Below are positions 23,065 to 32,328 of a stretch of 64,000 bases of DNA, in pieces. Position 1 is the stretch's first letter, and each line of letters opens with the position of its first letter. The translations under genes were made by a program, and so were the position numbers. The notes under the pieces were generated by a model, which was given only the letters and a program-made list of their open reading frames with translations, was not told the origin of the DNA and did no database searches. Origin of the DNA: Clostridia bacterium (lineage in GTDB: Bacteria; Bacillota; Clostridia; Christensenellales; Borkfalkiaceae); the NCBI GenBank assembly GCA_017399945.1, contig JAFQAQ010000005.1, positions 124,001 through 188,000 of the forward strand, written 5' to 3'.

Positions 23065-24834
23065 ATGGTTATGCAAGGTAGAGTAATAAAAGTTTCAGGA
23101 CCACTTATCGTTGCTGAAAACATGGCGGACTGCAAAATGTTCGACGTTGTTCGCGTTAGTGAAAATAAACTAATTGGTGAAATTATTGAATTAAGAGGCG
23201 ACAAGGCTTCTATTCAAGTATATGAAGAAACTAGTGGATTGGGCGTTGGTGACCAAGTCGAGTCAACCTATTCACCTTTATCGGTGGAGCTTGCGCCCGG
23301 CCTTTTAGAAGGTATTTTTGACGGTATTCAAAGACCTTTACAAGAGGTTTATAAAAACTATGGCGATAGAATAGGTAGAGGTATTAAAATTACTAACCTA
23401 GATCACGAAAAATTATGGGATTTTAAACCTGTTGTAAAAGTTGGTGATAAGGTTTCTGCCGGCGATATTATCGGTGAAGTTCAAGAAACTTCTATTATTT
23501 CTCATAAAATAATGGTTCCCTTTGGTGTTGAAGGTCAAATAAAATCAATTAACGAAGGTGCTTATAATATTACTCAAACAATCGCCGTTATTTCTACGGA
23601 TAATGGTGACAAAGAAGTATGTATGTTGCAAAAATGGCCTGTTCGTAAGGGTAGACCGTATAAAACTAAAATGAGTCCTGATATGCCTATGGTTACGGGA
23701 CAAAGAGTTATTGATACCTTGTTCCCAATAGCTAGGGGTGGTGTTGCAGCTGTTCCCGGTCCTTTTGGTAGTGGTAAAACGGTAGTTCAACATCAATTGG
23801 CTAAATGGGCAGACGCAGATATTATCGTTTATATCGGTTGTGGTGAGCGTGGTAACGAAATGACGGACGTTTTAAACGAATTCCCTGAACTTAAAGACCC
23901 AAAATCGGGCGAGCCTTTAATGAAGAGAACCGTTCTTATTGCAAACACTTCTGACATGCCCGTTGCTGCTCGTGAAGCATCAATTTATACAGGTATAACT
24001 ATTGCTGAATATTTCCGCGATATGGGATATAACGTAGCAATTATGGCTGACTCAACTTCTCGTTGGGCTGAAGCTTTAAGAGAAATGAGTGGTCGTTTAG
24101 AAGAAATGCCCGGTGAAGAAGGCTATCCTGCTTATCTTTCTTCGAGATTAGCTGAGTTCTATGAGAGAGCAGGTATTGTGCAAACACTTTGTAGTGGGGA
24201 TAGAGTTGGCTCTGTTTCTGCTATCGGTGCTGTTTCTCCACAAGGTGGCGACCTTTCCGAACCGGTTGCGCAAGCAACTTTGAGAATCGTTAAGGTTTTC
24301 TGGGGATTATCTTCTTCATTAGCATATAAGAGACATTTCCCCGCGATCGACTGGATTGCAAGTTATTCTCTTTACGCTGATAGACTTGCTTCTTGGTACA
24401 ATAAAAATATTTCGGCTGATTTTATTAAATTGCGTGCATTTGCGATGAGTGTTCTTCAAGAAGAAGCTGAATTAGACGAAATAGTTCGTTTAGTTGGTGC
24501 TGATGCGCTTTCTTCAAAGGATAGACTTACTATGGAAACGGCTAAATCTATTCGTGAAGACTATTTACACCAAAACGCTTTCCATGAAGTAGATACCTAC
24601 GCTTCTATGTTAAAACAATACAAAATGTTAAAACTTGTCTATGATTTCCATAGATTATCAAACGAAGCGTTAAATAACGACGTTGAATACGTTGATATCA
24701 TCAATCTTCCTGTTAGAGAAAAGATTGGTCGTGCTAAGTACGTTCCTGAAAGTGAAATAGAAAAACTTGACCAAATTAATACTGAAATAATCGACACCTT
24801 AAAGGCGATGATTAACGGAGGCGAAAATGCATAA
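23065..24834 (+). CDS. ntpA: V-type ATPase catalytic subunit A
   Basis: The nucleotide-hydrolysing subunit of the head. The 589-residue protein has the P-loop GPFGSGKTV near residue 232, the GERGNEM segment with the catalytic Glu near 256, the non-homologous A-specific insert (about 110-190), and the [11 protein letters not shown] and [14 protein letters not shown] motifs. I keep the ATG at 23065, six bases after GGAAGG, over the in-frame ATG at 23071. Its 3' end overlaps ntpB by eight bases. Confidence 0.97.
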   Translation: MVMQGRVIKVSGPLIVAENMADCKMFDVVRVSENKLIGEIIELRGDKASIQVYEETSGLGVGDQVESTYSPLSVELAPGLLEGIFDGIQRPLQEVYKNYGDRIGRGIKITNLDHEKLWDFKPVVKVGDKVSAGDIIGEVQETSIISHKIMVPFGVEGQIKSINEGAYNITQTIAVISTDNGDKEVCMLQKWPVRKGRPYKTKMSPDMPMVTGQRVIDTLFPIARGGVAAVPGPFGSGKTVVQHQLAKWADADIIVYIGCGERGNEMTDVLNEFPELKDPKSGEPLMKRTVLIANTSDMPVAAREASIYTGITIAEYFRDMGYNVAIMADSTSRWAEALREMSGRLEEMPGEEGYPAYLSSRLAEFYERAGIVQTLCSGDRVGSVSAIGAVSPQGGDLSEPVAQATLRIVKVFWGLSSSLAYKRHFPAIDWIASYSLYADRLASWYNKNISADFIKLRAFAMSVLQEEAELDEIVRLVGADALSSKDRLTMETAKSIREDYLHQNAFHEVDTYASMLKQYKMLKLVYDFHRLSNEALNNDVEYVDIINLPVREKIGRAKYVPESEIEKLDQINTEIIDTLKAMINGGENA

Positions 24835-26197
24835 GGAATATAAGACTATAAAGGAAATAGTCGGACCTATTATGCTCGTTGAGGGCGTTGAGGGTGTTAA
24901 GTATAACGAACTTGTTGAAATTAAACAAAACGACGGTAATATCCGTCACGGTAAAGTTTTAGAAGTGAATAACGATAAGGCGTTAGTTCAGTTATTCGAA
25001 AGCGCACAAGGCTTGCAAATGTCTACTTCTAAAGCAAAATTCTTAGGACATAGCCAAAGACTAGCCGTTTCTGAAGACATGCTTGGCAGAGTATTTGACG
25101 GTATGGGTAACCCCAGAGACGGAGGTGCGCCTATAATTGCTGAAAAATACATGGATATTAACGGCGAGCCTATTAACCCCGCGGCAAGAGATTATCCTAA
25201 CGAATTTATTCAAACGGGTATTTCTGCTATCGACGGTCTTAATACCTTGGTTAGAGGTCAAAAATTACCCGTATTTAGTATGAGTGGTTTGCCTCACGCA
25301 GAACTTGCTGCACAAATTGCAAGACAAGCTAAGGTATTAAATAGTGACGAAAAGTTTGCCGTTGTTTTCGCCGCTGTTGGTATTACTTACGAGGAAGCCG
25401 AATATTTCGTTCAAGACTTCAAAAAGACGGGCGCTATTGAAAGGACCGTATTATTTACCAACCTTGCGAACGACCCTGCTATCGAGCGTATTTCTACTCC
25501 TCGTATGGCGCTTACGGCAGCTGAATATCTCGCTTATGATTTAGGTATGCACGTATTGGTTATTATCACCGATATTACTAACTATTGTGAAGCGCTTCGC
25601 GAAGTGTCTGCTGCAAGAAAAGAAGTTCCCGGAAGAAGAGGATATCCCGGTTATTTATATACCGACCTTGCTTCTATGTATGAAAGAGCGGGTAGAATTA
25701 AGGGAAATAAGGGTTCTATTACTCAAATCCCTATATTAACCATGCCTGAAGACGATAAAACTCACCCAATTCCCGACCTTACTGGTTATATTACCGAAGG
25801 ACAAATTATTCTTTCTCGTGAGTTGTATAAAAAGGGTGTTAATCCACCTATCGACGTTCTCCCGTCCTTGTCAAGACTTAAAGATAAGGGTATAGGGGCT
25901 GAAAAAACCAGAGATGACCACGCTGATACCATGAACCAATTGTTCGCTGCTTATGCGCGTGGTAAAGAAGCTAAGGAACTTGCGGCGATATTAGGTGACG
26001 CAGCGCTTACCGATATCGATAAGATGTATGCTAAATTTGCAGAAGGTTTTGAAGAACAGTACGTTTCTCAAGGGTTCGAAACTAATAGAGATATTACGGA
26101 AACTCTTGATATTGGTTGGGATTTACTTGCGGTACTTCCTAAATCTGAACTTAAACGTATCAAAGAATCATTAATCGAAAAATATCTTAAACAATAA
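24827..26197 (+). CDS. ntpB: V-type ATPase subunit B (non-catalytic)
   Basis: B alternates with A in the head and binds nucleotide without hydrolysing it. The 456-residue protein has [16 protein letters not shown] where catalytic subunits have a P-loop, followed by [14 protein letters not shown] and [23 protein letters not shown], all hallmarks of the B family. It overlaps the A gene by eight bases with the ribosome site GGAGG inside ntpA. Normal length. Confidence 0.97.
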   Translation: MHKEYKTIKEIVGPIMLVEGVEGVKYNELVEIKQNDGNIRHGKVLEVNNDKALVQLFESAQGLQMSTSKAKFLGHSQRLAVSEDMLGRVFDGMGNPRDGGAPIIAEKYMDINGEPINPAARDYPNEFIQTGISAIDGLNTLVRGQKLPVFSMSGLPHAELAAQIARQAKVLNSDEKFAVVFAAVGITYEEAEYFVQDFKKTGAIERTVLFTNLANDPAIERISTPRMALTAAEYLAYDLGMHVLVIITDITNYCEALREVSAARKEVPGRRGYPGYLYTDLASMYERAGRIKGNKGSITQIPILTMPEDDKTHPIPDLTGYITEGQIILSRELYKKGVNPPIDVLPSLSRLKDKGIGAEKTRDDHADTMNQLFAAYARGKEAKELAAILGDAALTDIDKMYAKFAEGFEEQYVSQGFETNRDITETLDIGWDLLAVLPKSELKRIKESLIEKYLKQ

Positions 26198-26220
26198 GGC
26201 TTTAAAGGCAGGAAATTATC

Positions 26221-26853
26221 TTGGCTAGAATTAACGTTAATCCCACTAGAATGGAGCTTAATAAGCTTAAAGGCAGACTAAAAACTGCTACGCGTGGGCA
26301 TAAGTTATTAAAAGATAAAACTGACGAAATGGTTCGTCGTTTTACCGTTATAATTAGAGAAAACAAGGCTCTTCGTGACGAAGTCGAAAAAGACGTTGCA
26401 AACTTGCTTTCTCAATTTTCCGTTGCTAGAAGTTTGATGAGTAAATCAGACGTTGCTCTTGCTTTTTCTATGCCGTCGGTTTCAGTTCAATTAGAATGCG
26501 ATAAAGCCAATATAATGAGCGTGAAAGTCCCTAGTTTACAGTTGGTTGAAAATCGTTCGGAATCTAAATTTCCTTACGGATTCGCATCGGTTACTAGTGA
26601 GGCTGACTATTCGGTTGAACTTGTTGGTAAAGTTCTTTTTAAACTAGTTAAATTAGCCGAGATTGAAAAGATTACCGCAATGCTTGCCGACGAAATTGAA
26701 AAGGGTAAGAGAAGGGTTAACGCTTTGGAGCACGTTATGATTCCTAACCTACAAGAAACCATTAAATATATTTCTATGAAATTAGAAGAAAACGATAGAA
26801 GTAGTCGTACTAGACTTATGAAAGTAAAATCTATGATGGAGAACAAAGTCTAA
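26221..26853 (+). CDS. ntpD: V-type ATPase subunit D (central shaft)
   Basis: D is the coiled-coil axle turning inside the head. The 210-residue protein begins MARINVNPTRMELNKLKGRLK and contains the HKLLKDKTDEMVRRF motif, both family signatures; the C-terminal helix carries the RRVNALEHVMIPNLQETIKY pattern. The start is TTG, with GGCAGG eight bases upstream. The stop shares a base with the ROK kinase start (TAATG), so a sugar kinase is coupled to the last pump subunit. Confidence 0.95.
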   Translation: MARINVNPTRMELNKLKGRLKTATRGHKLLKDKTDEMVRRFTVIIRENKALRDEVEKDVANLLSQFSVARSLMSKSDVALAFSMPSVSVQLECDKANIMSVKVPSLQLVENRSESKFPYGFASVTSEADYSVELVGKVLFKLVKLAEIEKITAMLADEIEKGKRRVNALEHVMIPNLQETIKYISMKLEENDRSSRTRLMKVKSMMENKV

Positions 26854-27794
26854 TGCGTTATTCTATTGGCGTTGACGTTGGCGGAATGAGTATTAAAGTT
26901 GGTATAGTTGATGAAAACGGTGTGATTATAGCTCAAAACCGTGTTAAAACAGCAAAAACTGCCACTCAATGTATTAATAATCTAGTTGACCAAATTAATC
27001 AACTACTTGATGAAAACAACGTTTCTATAAGCGAGGTAAATGGTATAGGGATTGGTTGCCCAGGTGCTGTTTCTCCTGAAATTGGGCTAGTTAACTTTTT
27101 GCCAAATTTAGGATGGGAAAACGTTGAGTTGGTTAAAGAATTAAAAAAATATTTCAACCTTGAAATTAAAATTGCCAACGATGCTAGCGTTGCTGTTTTA
27201 GCAGAAGCTAGATACGGAGTTGCTAGGGAATATAACAGTTGTTTAATGTTTACGCTAGGTACCGGAGTCGGCGGTGGTATGGTAATTGATAAAAAACTTT
27301 ACGACGGTGGCTATGGTAGGGGTGGAGAACTTGGACATATAACCCTAGATTTAAATGGCGAACCATGTACGTGTGGTAGACGTGGTTGTGTGGAAACTTA
27401 CGTTTCGGCTACTGCACTAATTAAACAAACTAAAAACGCTATGCTCTTAGATAAAACCACTAAAATGTGGGATTTTGTTGGTGGAGATATTGAAAAGGTT
27501 GATGGAAGAACGGCTTTCGAGTGTTCTAAAATGGGAGACAAAACGGCAACGGCAGTCGTTGATAAGTACGTTTATTATCTATCCGAATCTATATTAAGTT
27601 TTCTTAACGTATTTCGTCCAGACGCCTTTATTTTAGGTGGAGGAATAAGCTTGCAAGGTGATTATTTAACCGATAAAGTAACTGCCTATTGTGAAAAATC
27701 TAGTTATGGATATAAAGATGCGCCAAAAACGAAAATCGTTACTGCAAAACTAGGCAATGATGCTGGAATTATTGGCGCTGCCTGTTTAATTTAA
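26853..27794 (+). CDS. glk: ROK-family glucokinase
   Basis: Phosphorylates glucose with ATP. The 313-residue protein has the phosphate loop GVDVGGMSIKVGIVDENG (residues 5-22), the substrate motif with catalytic Asp in NDASVAVLAEARYGVA near 107, the GHITLDLNGEPC segment and the ROK zinc motif CTCGRRGC followed by VE near 170. All are intact, favouring an enzyme over a regulator, and no HTH is present. It overlaps the V-ATPase D stop by one base and is closed by a terminator, so it is expressed with the pump. Confidence 0.9.
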   Translation: MRYSIGVDVGGMSIKVGIVDENGVIIAQNRVKTAKTATQCINNLVDQINQLLDENNVSISEVNGIGIGCPGAVSPEIGLVNFLPNLGWENVELVKELKKYFNLEIKIANDASVAVLAEARYGVAREYNSCLMFTLGTGVGGGMVIDKKLYDGGYGRGGELGHITLDLNGEPCTCGRRGCVETYVSATALIKQTKNAMLLDKTTKMWDFVGGDIEKVDGRTAFECSKMGDKTATAVVDKYVYYLSESILSFLNVFRPDAFILGGGISLQGDYLTDKVTAYCEKSSYGYKDAPKTKIVTAKLGNDAGIIGAACLI

Positions 27795-27810
27795 GTTTAA
27801 TAAAAAAGTA

Positions 27811-27840
27811 AAAATCCCGAAAAAATTCGGGATTTTTTTA
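27811..27840 (+). terminator. Terminator of the V-ATPase-glucokinase operon
   Basis: AAAATCCCGAA (27811-27821) pairs perfectly with TTCGGGATTTT (27826-27836) over a four-base loop, followed by T residues. The A-rich left side can serve the convergent araC-type gene. Confidence 0.92.
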
Positions 27841-28737
27841 TAGTAGATTATCTGCTTTGATTGAGTTTGCATATTCGGTGGGTGTCATGCCTGTCCGTTG
27901 CTTAAAAACTCTACAAAAATACTGAACGGAATTAAATTTTAGTGATTCGGAAATTTCGTTAATGGTAATATTGCCGTAGCTTAGTAACTTTTTTGCTTTT
28001 TCTACTTTCATTGCGAGAAAATATTGTATTATACTTTTTCCTGTTTCGGCTTTGAATTTGGATTTTAAATAACTTTTGCTATATCCAATTTTGTAAGATA
28101 TTTGTTCTAATGAAACGTGGTCTGATACGTCGATATTGTAATTCAAAATATCTAGTATTTGTCTTACTAGAAGGGAGTTGAGTCCTTGAACGTTAGACGT
28201 GTTTGTTTTAGAAGTTTCACCTTCTTGTCTTAGCAATGATATAAGTAATAATTCAATACAGTTTTTTATAATTTGGTCGCAACCTAGCGGAGGATTTTCA
28301 GACTTGTTCATTTTATTTAAGGAAAGGTCGTCTAAACGGTCGCAATAACCTTGTTTCGCCTCGCTTATTACCTGATTTAATAATTGTTTATGTAACACGT
28401 TTAAGTGAATTATTTTGCCTGATAAATTTAATAATATCTTATTGTTACATTCAAACGATAGTATTACAGAGTTTGCAAATTCTTCCATTGTTGAAATGGT
28501 GTGTAAATCGTTTGGTTTGTGTATAAAGCATTCTCCCTGATTAAGCGTAAAGGATTGTTGGTTTGACTTTATCGTCGCGCTTCCGCTATCAATATACACT
28601 AATTCATAAAAATTGTGTGATTCTTCCTTATATTTGAACTTTTTGCCATATTTAAAATAGTGAACGGTATATATTCCGGAAATTTCTAATTGGCTTTTTA
28701 GTGGTTGTTTATGATAATAACTACTATTTTTTCTCAT
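27838..28737 (-). CDS. AraC-family transcriptional regulator
   Basis: A 299-residue regulator with an N-terminal cupin-like effector domain (about 20-110; GECFIHKPNDLHTI is the typical cupin strand) and a C-terminal double HTH (about 195-295) with ISYKIGYSKSYLKSKFKAETG and the second-helix signature FNSVQYFCRVFKQRTGMTPTEY. It is divergent from the ROK/SIS pair and probably controls it in response to a sugar. The ATG lies seven bases after a consensus TATAAT with no room for a ribosome site, so the message looks leaderless. Confidence 0.9.
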   Translation of the reverse strand: MRKNSSYYHKQPLKSQLEISGIYTVHYFKYGKKFKYKEESHNFYELVYIDSGSATIKSNQQSFTLNQGECFIHKPNDLHTISTMEEFANSVILSFECNNKILLNLSGKIIHLNVLHKQLLNQVISEAKQGYCDRLDDLSLNKMNKSENPPLGCDQIIKNCIELLLISLLRQEGETSKTNTSNVQGLNSLLVRQILDILNYNIDVSDHVSLEQISYKIGYSKSYLKSKFKAETGKSIIQYFLAMKVEKAKKLLSYGNITINEISESLKFNSVQYFCRVFKQRTGMTPTEYANSIKADNLL

Positions 28738-28743
28738 ATTTCT

Positions 28744-28772
28744 ATTATATAACTTTTAGTAAATAAAAACAA
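28744..28772 (-). promoter_or_regulatory. Promoter of the araC-type gene, leaderless geometry
   Basis: On the - strand TTGTTT (28772-28767) and TATAAT (28749-28744) are 17 bases apart. The expected start falls on the A of the ATG at 28737. Confidence 0.5.
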
Positions 28773-28816
28773 GTTTTTTGTGTCCTTTTGTGCAAATACT
28801 TTTATACTTATTACAA

Positions 28817-28845
28817 TTGAAATTAATAGTTTGTTAGTTTATAAT
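28817..28845 (+). promoter_or_regulatory. Promoter of the ROK-protein gene
   Basis: TTGAAA (28817-28822) and TATAAT (28840-28845) are 17 bases apart, 35 bases before the chosen start codon. It is divergent from the regulator promoter. Confidence 0.7.
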
Positions 28846-28879
28846 ATAATATAAGAAAAATAATTAGATGAGGATAGTT

Positions 28880-30241
28880 ATGAAATTTACCCCCGTTTAC
28901 GACAAACAATTTTTACCAATGAGTGTTAAACTTGCTCAATTTAAGGACGAAGTAGCGCAATCTGAAAACAAATTATTAAAAATTTGTGTTGAAAGAAACG
29001 ATGGCTACAATTATATTTACGAACTTCCTATTTTTGCCTGCGAAAGCAAAAAAGAAGAAAACTATCGTATTGTTGAACGCATTATTAAATCAATTTTATG
29101 GGTAGTTGGAGGATATAAGATTTATATTTGCGGTGACGATTATATTTTTCAAAAAATTTACGATGACTATACCGACAAGGGGGCAAGGGCGTTTGACGTT
29201 GACTTTATGCAAACCGTTTATGAAACTGCTTTTGAAGTTGTTAAGGTTGATGAAAACAATTTCCCACAACCTAAAAAGTGTAGCCTTAAAATCGGTGGCC
29301 ATTTAGACGGTTGTAGAATTGGTTTTGACGCTGGTGGAAGTGACAGAAAGGTTAGTGCCGTTATTGATGGTAAAGTAGTGTATAGTGAAGAAGTAGTTTG
29401 GTTCCCAAAAACTAATTCTGATTATCATTATCACTACGAGGGTATTAAGGCGGCAATGCAAACTGCTGCTTCAAAAATGCCTAGGGTAGACGCAATCGGC
29501 GTTTCTAGTGCCGGCGTTTACGTTAACAATAAAATCATGGTTGCATCTCTTTTCTTAAAAGTTCCAAAAGAAGACTATAAGGAACACGTTCAACCTATGT
29601 ATATTGATATTGCAAAGGAATTTAACGCACCGCTAGAAGTTGCTAACGACGGTGACGTAACTGCGCTTGCCGGTGCAATTGATCTAAAAGATAATTGTGT
29701 TTTAGGTATTGCTATGGGTACTTCTGAAGCAGTAGGCTATATTAATAGTGAAGGTCTTCTTAATGGGTGGTTATCTGAAGTTGCTTTCGTTCCGGTTGAT
29801 TATAACAAAGACGCAATGGTTGACGAGTGGAGTGGCGACTATGGTTGTGGTGTTAAATATTTCTCCCAAGACGGCGTTATTAAATTAGCGGAAAACGCTG
29901 GATTTAAGTTCCCAGAAGGGTCTTCTCCTGCTGAAAAGTTAAAAGTTATACAAAAACTTATGGAAGAAAACCATCCGATGGCAAGACAAATATATGAAGA
30001 TATTGGCACTTATCTTGGATACGCTATCCCTTACTATTCTGAGTTCTATCAAATTAAGCATTTATTGCTTTTAGGTAGAGTAACCAGTGGTGAAGGTGGA
30101 AGTATTATTCTTGAAAGAGCAAAACAAGTATTAAAGGAAGAATTCCCACAATTTGCAGATATTAATATTTGCATGCCTGACGAATCTAATAAAAGGGTTG
30201 GTCAAAGTATTGCGGCTGCTTCTCTTCCTGAAATTAAATAG
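28880..30241 (+). CDS. ROK-type sugar kinase or regulator-like protein with a 140-residue N-terminal extension
   Basis: The 453-residue protein has an actin-fold ROK core from about residue 145: the phosphate loop IGFDAGGSDRKVSAVIDG, ANDGDVTALAGA with the catalytic Asp, and IAMGTSEAVGY. The CxCGxxGC zinc motif of standard ROK kinases is absent. The N-terminal 140 residues are alpha/beta, contain no HTH and match nothing I recognise. I choose the ATG at 28880 over 28868 because GAGG (28870-28873) lies six bases before it. With the SIS protein downstream it may phosphorylate an amino sugar or ketose; the substrate is unknown. Confidence 0.75.
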   Translation: MKFTPVYDKQFLPMSVKLAQFKDEVAQSENKLLKICVERNDGYNYIYELPIFACESKKEENYRIVERIIKSILWVVGGYKIYICGDDYIFQKIYDDYTDKGARAFDVDFMQTVYETAFEVVKVDENNFPQPKKCSLKIGGHLDGCRIGFDAGGSDRKVSAVIDGKVVYSEEVVWFPKTNSDYHYHYEGIKAAMQTAASKMPRVDAIGVSSAGVYVNNKIMVASLFLKVPKEDYKEHVQPMYIDIAKEFNAPLEVANDGDVTALAGAIDLKDNCVLGIAMGTSEAVGYINSEGLLNGWLSEVAFVPVDYNKDAMVDEWSGDYGCGVKYFSQDGVIKLAENAGFKFPEGSSPAEKLKVIQKLMEENHPMARQIYEDIGTYLGYAIPYYSEFYQIKHLLLLGRVTSGEGGSIILERAKQVLKEEFPQFADINICMPDESNKRVGQSIAAASLPEIK

Positions 30242-30244
30242 CTA

Positions 30245-30273
30245 TTGACAAATTCAAATCAAAGTGTGATAAT
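30245..30273 (+). promoter_or_regulatory. Promoter of the SIS-domain gene
   Basis: TTGACA (30245-30250) and GATAAT (30268-30273) have 17-base spacing, starting three bases after the ROK-protein stop. It gives the SIS gene its own start in addition to read-through. Confidence 0.65.
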
Positions 30274-30295
30274 AGACGTAAGAGGTTAAAAAGAT

Positions 30296-31378
30296 ATGAA
30301 TTTTAATGAATCTATAATGTGGAAGGAAATTAATGAAACCCCAAGAATTTTCAGCGAAATTCTAACTGAAAACAAGGAAGTTATGTCTAAAGTAGTTGCT
30401 CAAATTAAAAAAGGCAAGGCAACTAACTTTGTTGCTGCCGCTCGCGGTACTAGTGATCACGCTTTGATCTTTTTTAAATATGTTTTAGAGGTTAACTCTA
30501 ACTATACCGTTGGCTTGTCGGCTCCTAGTGTCGTAACCCTTTATAATGGTAAGATTAATTATTCGAACAGTGTAGTTATTGGGTGTAGTCAAAGCGGTAA
30601 GGCGGCCGACGTTTTAGAAATTATAAAAAAGGGTAACGAACAAGGTGCGATTACTATTGCCGTAACAAACGACAGGAATAGTCCTATGGCAAAGGAGGCT
30701 AAGTTCCATCTATATTGTTCTGCGGGTTTAGAAACGAGCGTTGCTGCAACCAAGACTTTTAGTTCACAACTTTTCTTGTTGTTATGGCTTGCTAGTGAAC
30801 TTTCTAACCACAAGGAAAACATATTACACTTAAAGCATTTAGATTCGGAAATCACCAAGATAATGCCTCAAATCGACGAACTTACAACTAAGTATGCGAA
30901 TAAGTTTAAGAACATGCAAAGTGGTTTCGTTATTTCTAGAGGACTTACTTATGCGATTGCGCTAGAAGCAAGCTTAAAGTTGCAAGAAACTTGTTATATT
31001 CAAATGAAAGGTTACGCAGGTTCTGATTTTTATCACGGGCCAATGGCTATGGTGAATGAAAACACTCCTGTAATTATTTTTGCAGCTAAAAACAATTGTG
31101 ACGTTGAAATGCAACAAGCGATTCGTACCGACCAAATTAAGTGTATTAAACAAATGCTCAGCCTAAAAGCACCCGTTTTGTTAGTCACAAACGACGATTT
31201 GTTGGTTGGTAAGTTTGCTAAGTGTAACGATGCCTTTATTAGATTTGGCGTTCCCGAAGAGATTACGATGTTTAGTTTTGCATTGTTTGCTCAAATGCTA
31301 GCTTGTAAGATTTCTTGTGCGATTGGTAATAATCCCGATAGTCCTCGAGCTCTTAATAAAGTTACTATAACAAAATAA
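30296..31378 (+). CDS. SIS-domain sugar-phosphate isomerase/deaminase (GlmS isomerase-domain-like)
   Basis: The 360-residue protein has two tandem SIS domains (about 30-165 and 200-340) like the isomerase half of GlmS, with no glutaminase domain. MWKEINETP at the N-terminus, AARGTSDHALIFFKY near residue 48, CSQSGKAADVLE near 98 and YAGSDFYHGPMAM near 240 follow that family. Such stand-alone proteins act as glucosamine-6-phosphate deaminases (NagB-II) or fructosamine-type deglycases. Pairing with a ROK protein favours amino-sugar breakdown. Exact substrate is open. Confidence 0.82.
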   Translation: MNFNESIMWKEINETPRIFSEILTENKEVMSKVVAQIKKGKATNFVAAARGTSDHALIFFKYVLEVNSNYTVGLSAPSVVTLYNGKINYSNSVVIGCSQSGKAADVLEIIKKGNEQGAITIAVTNDRNSPMAKEAKFHLYCSAGLETSVAATKTFSSQLFLLLWLASELSNHKENILHLKHLDSEITKIMPQIDELTTKYANKFKNMQSGFVISRGLTYAIALEASLKLQETCYIQMKGYAGSDFYHGPMAMVNENTPVIIFAAKNNCDVEMQQAIRTDQIKCIKQMLSLKAPVLLVTNDDLLVGKFAKCNDAFIRFGVPEEITMFSFALFAQMLACKISCAIGNNPDSPRALNKVTITK

Positions 31379-31390
31379 AAGTATTTATTT

Positions 31391-31420
31391 AACCACCTTG
31401 CTTTTTGCAGGGTGGTTTTA
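31391..31420 (+). terminator. Terminator after the SIS-domain gene
   Basis: AACCACCTTGC (31391-31401) pairs with GCAGGGTGGTT (31407-31417), one G-U pair, five-base loop, then a T-rich run. It separates the sugar locus from yabP. Confidence 0.85.
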
Positions 31421-31444
31421 TTTTGTGTATATCTTTCATATAAT
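31416..31444 (+). promoter_or_regulatory. Weak sigma-E-like promoter before yabP
   Basis: CATATAAT (31437-31444) matches the sigma-E -10 consensus CATACAHT at seven of eight, with TTTTATT 14 bases upstream (five of seven to KMATATT). The predicted start would fall in the yabP ribosome site, which weakens the call; the same TATAAT could be a housekeeping -10. B. subtilis yabP is sigma-E dependent. Confidence 0.3.
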
Positions 31445-31459
31445 CTCATGGAGGTTTAT

Positions 31460-31717
31460 ATGGAAAATATTCAATTAGAAACCCTTAGTTTAGAAAATCA
31501 AAAAAAACTTAATATGACGCACGTTGAGTCTGTAGACGGGTTTAGCGAACAATCTCTTAAACTTACCGTGGTTGGAAAAAAGGTAACTATAATAGGTGAG
31601 AGAATAAAAATTGTTGCTTATAATAAATCAAACGGTGTGTTAGTTGCAGAAGGGCTTTTTAACGAGGTTAAGTATCAATACAAAAAACAACCGTTAATAA
31701 AAAGGCTTCTTAAATAA
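31460..31717 (+). CDS. yabP: Sporulation protein YabP
   Basis: The 85-residue product matches the YabP/YqfC family: LSLENQKKLNMTHVESVDGF near the N-terminus and a VTIIGERIKIVAYNKSNGVL strand pair, ending in a basic tail. I choose the ATG at 31460, five bases after GGAGG (31450-31454); longer in-frame starts upstream run through the terminator. YabP is needed for normal spore formation in B. subtilis, where the order is yabP-yabQ-divIC, as here. The stop shares a base with the yabQ start. Confidence 0.9.
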   Translation: MENIQLETLSLENQKKLNMTHVESVDGFSEQSLKLTVVGKKVTIIGERIKIVAYNKSNGVLVAEGLFNEVKYQYKKQPLIKRLLK

Positions 31718-32040
31718 TGTTTGTTTCTAGTGGGCAATTTTACGTTTTGTTATCTTGCATAGCGTTTGGTGTTTGTTGTGGAGTGGTGCGTTCAATATTT
31801 ACTTTTTTTGGCGCAATATTGAACAATAAACCTATCAAAATAATCCTAGATATTTTATTTTTTGTTATTATAGGTTTTCTATTCGTATTATATTCGTTTA
31901 GGTTTAGTTTTCCTAACGTAAGGGCATATATGATTTTAGGAGTGTTTGTGGGTATATTATTATATATGGAAAGTTTTCATATAATACTTGCAAAATTCTT
32001 AGAAAGGCTTTATAATAAAAAGGTAAAATCAAAAAAATAA
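31717..32040 (+). CDS. yabQ: Spore cortex biosynthesis protein YabQ (short form)
   Basis: The 107-residue product has three or four hydrophobic segments. Its opening QFYVLLSCIAFGVCCGVVRS and the RFSFPNVRAYMILGVFVG segment match the YabQ domain, a membrane protein for cortex formation in the mother cell. It is about half the length of B. subtilis YabQ, lacking the soluble C-terminal part, but covers the conserved core. Position between yabP and divIC supports the call. Translation is coupled to yabP through TAATG. Confidence 0.85.
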   Translation: MFVSSGQFYVLLSCIAFGVCCGVVRSIFTFFGAILNNKPIKIILDILFFVIIGFLFVLYSFRFSFPNVRAYMILGVFVGILLYMESFHIILAKFLERLYNKKVKSKK

Positions 32041-32053
32041 AGGATTATTCTTA

Positions 32054-32326
32054 ATGACTGAAGAAAAAGCTAAAAAGATTGTAGTTGCATCGACTGTTGG
32101 AGCTGTGCTTCTAGTTGTAATTCTTGTTGCAGTTATGGTGTATCAACTTATTGCTATTGGTGTTGAAAATAAAAGAAAAAACGAATATGAAAACGCTATT
32201 GCTGAGTATAATCGCCTCATCGAAGAAGGGGAGGATTTGTTAGTCCTTCGTTCGAAAAAAGCTTGGATAGTTAGACGTGCAAGAGAACTAGGCTATATAA
32301 GTGAAGACCAAAAAGTTTTAGATTGA
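32054..32326 (+). CDS. divIC: Septum formation initiator family protein (DivIC/FtsB-like)
   Basis: A bitopic division protein that works with FtsL and DivIB at the septum. The 90-residue product has a short cytoplasmic N-terminus, one membrane helix (about 10-33), a coiled-coil segment with KNEYENAIAEYNRLIEEGED, and a C-terminal WIVRRARELGYISEDQKV, the typical DivIC/FtsB ending. AAAGGA precedes the ATG. Its place after yabQ matches B. subtilis. As divIC is vegetative, a non-sporulation promoter must also reach it. Confidence 0.88.
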   Translation: MTEEKAKKIVVASTVGAVLLVVILVAVMVYQLIAIGVENKRKNEYENAIAEYNRLIEEGEDLLVLRSKKAWIVRRARELGYISEDQKVLD

Positions 32327-32328
32327 TT

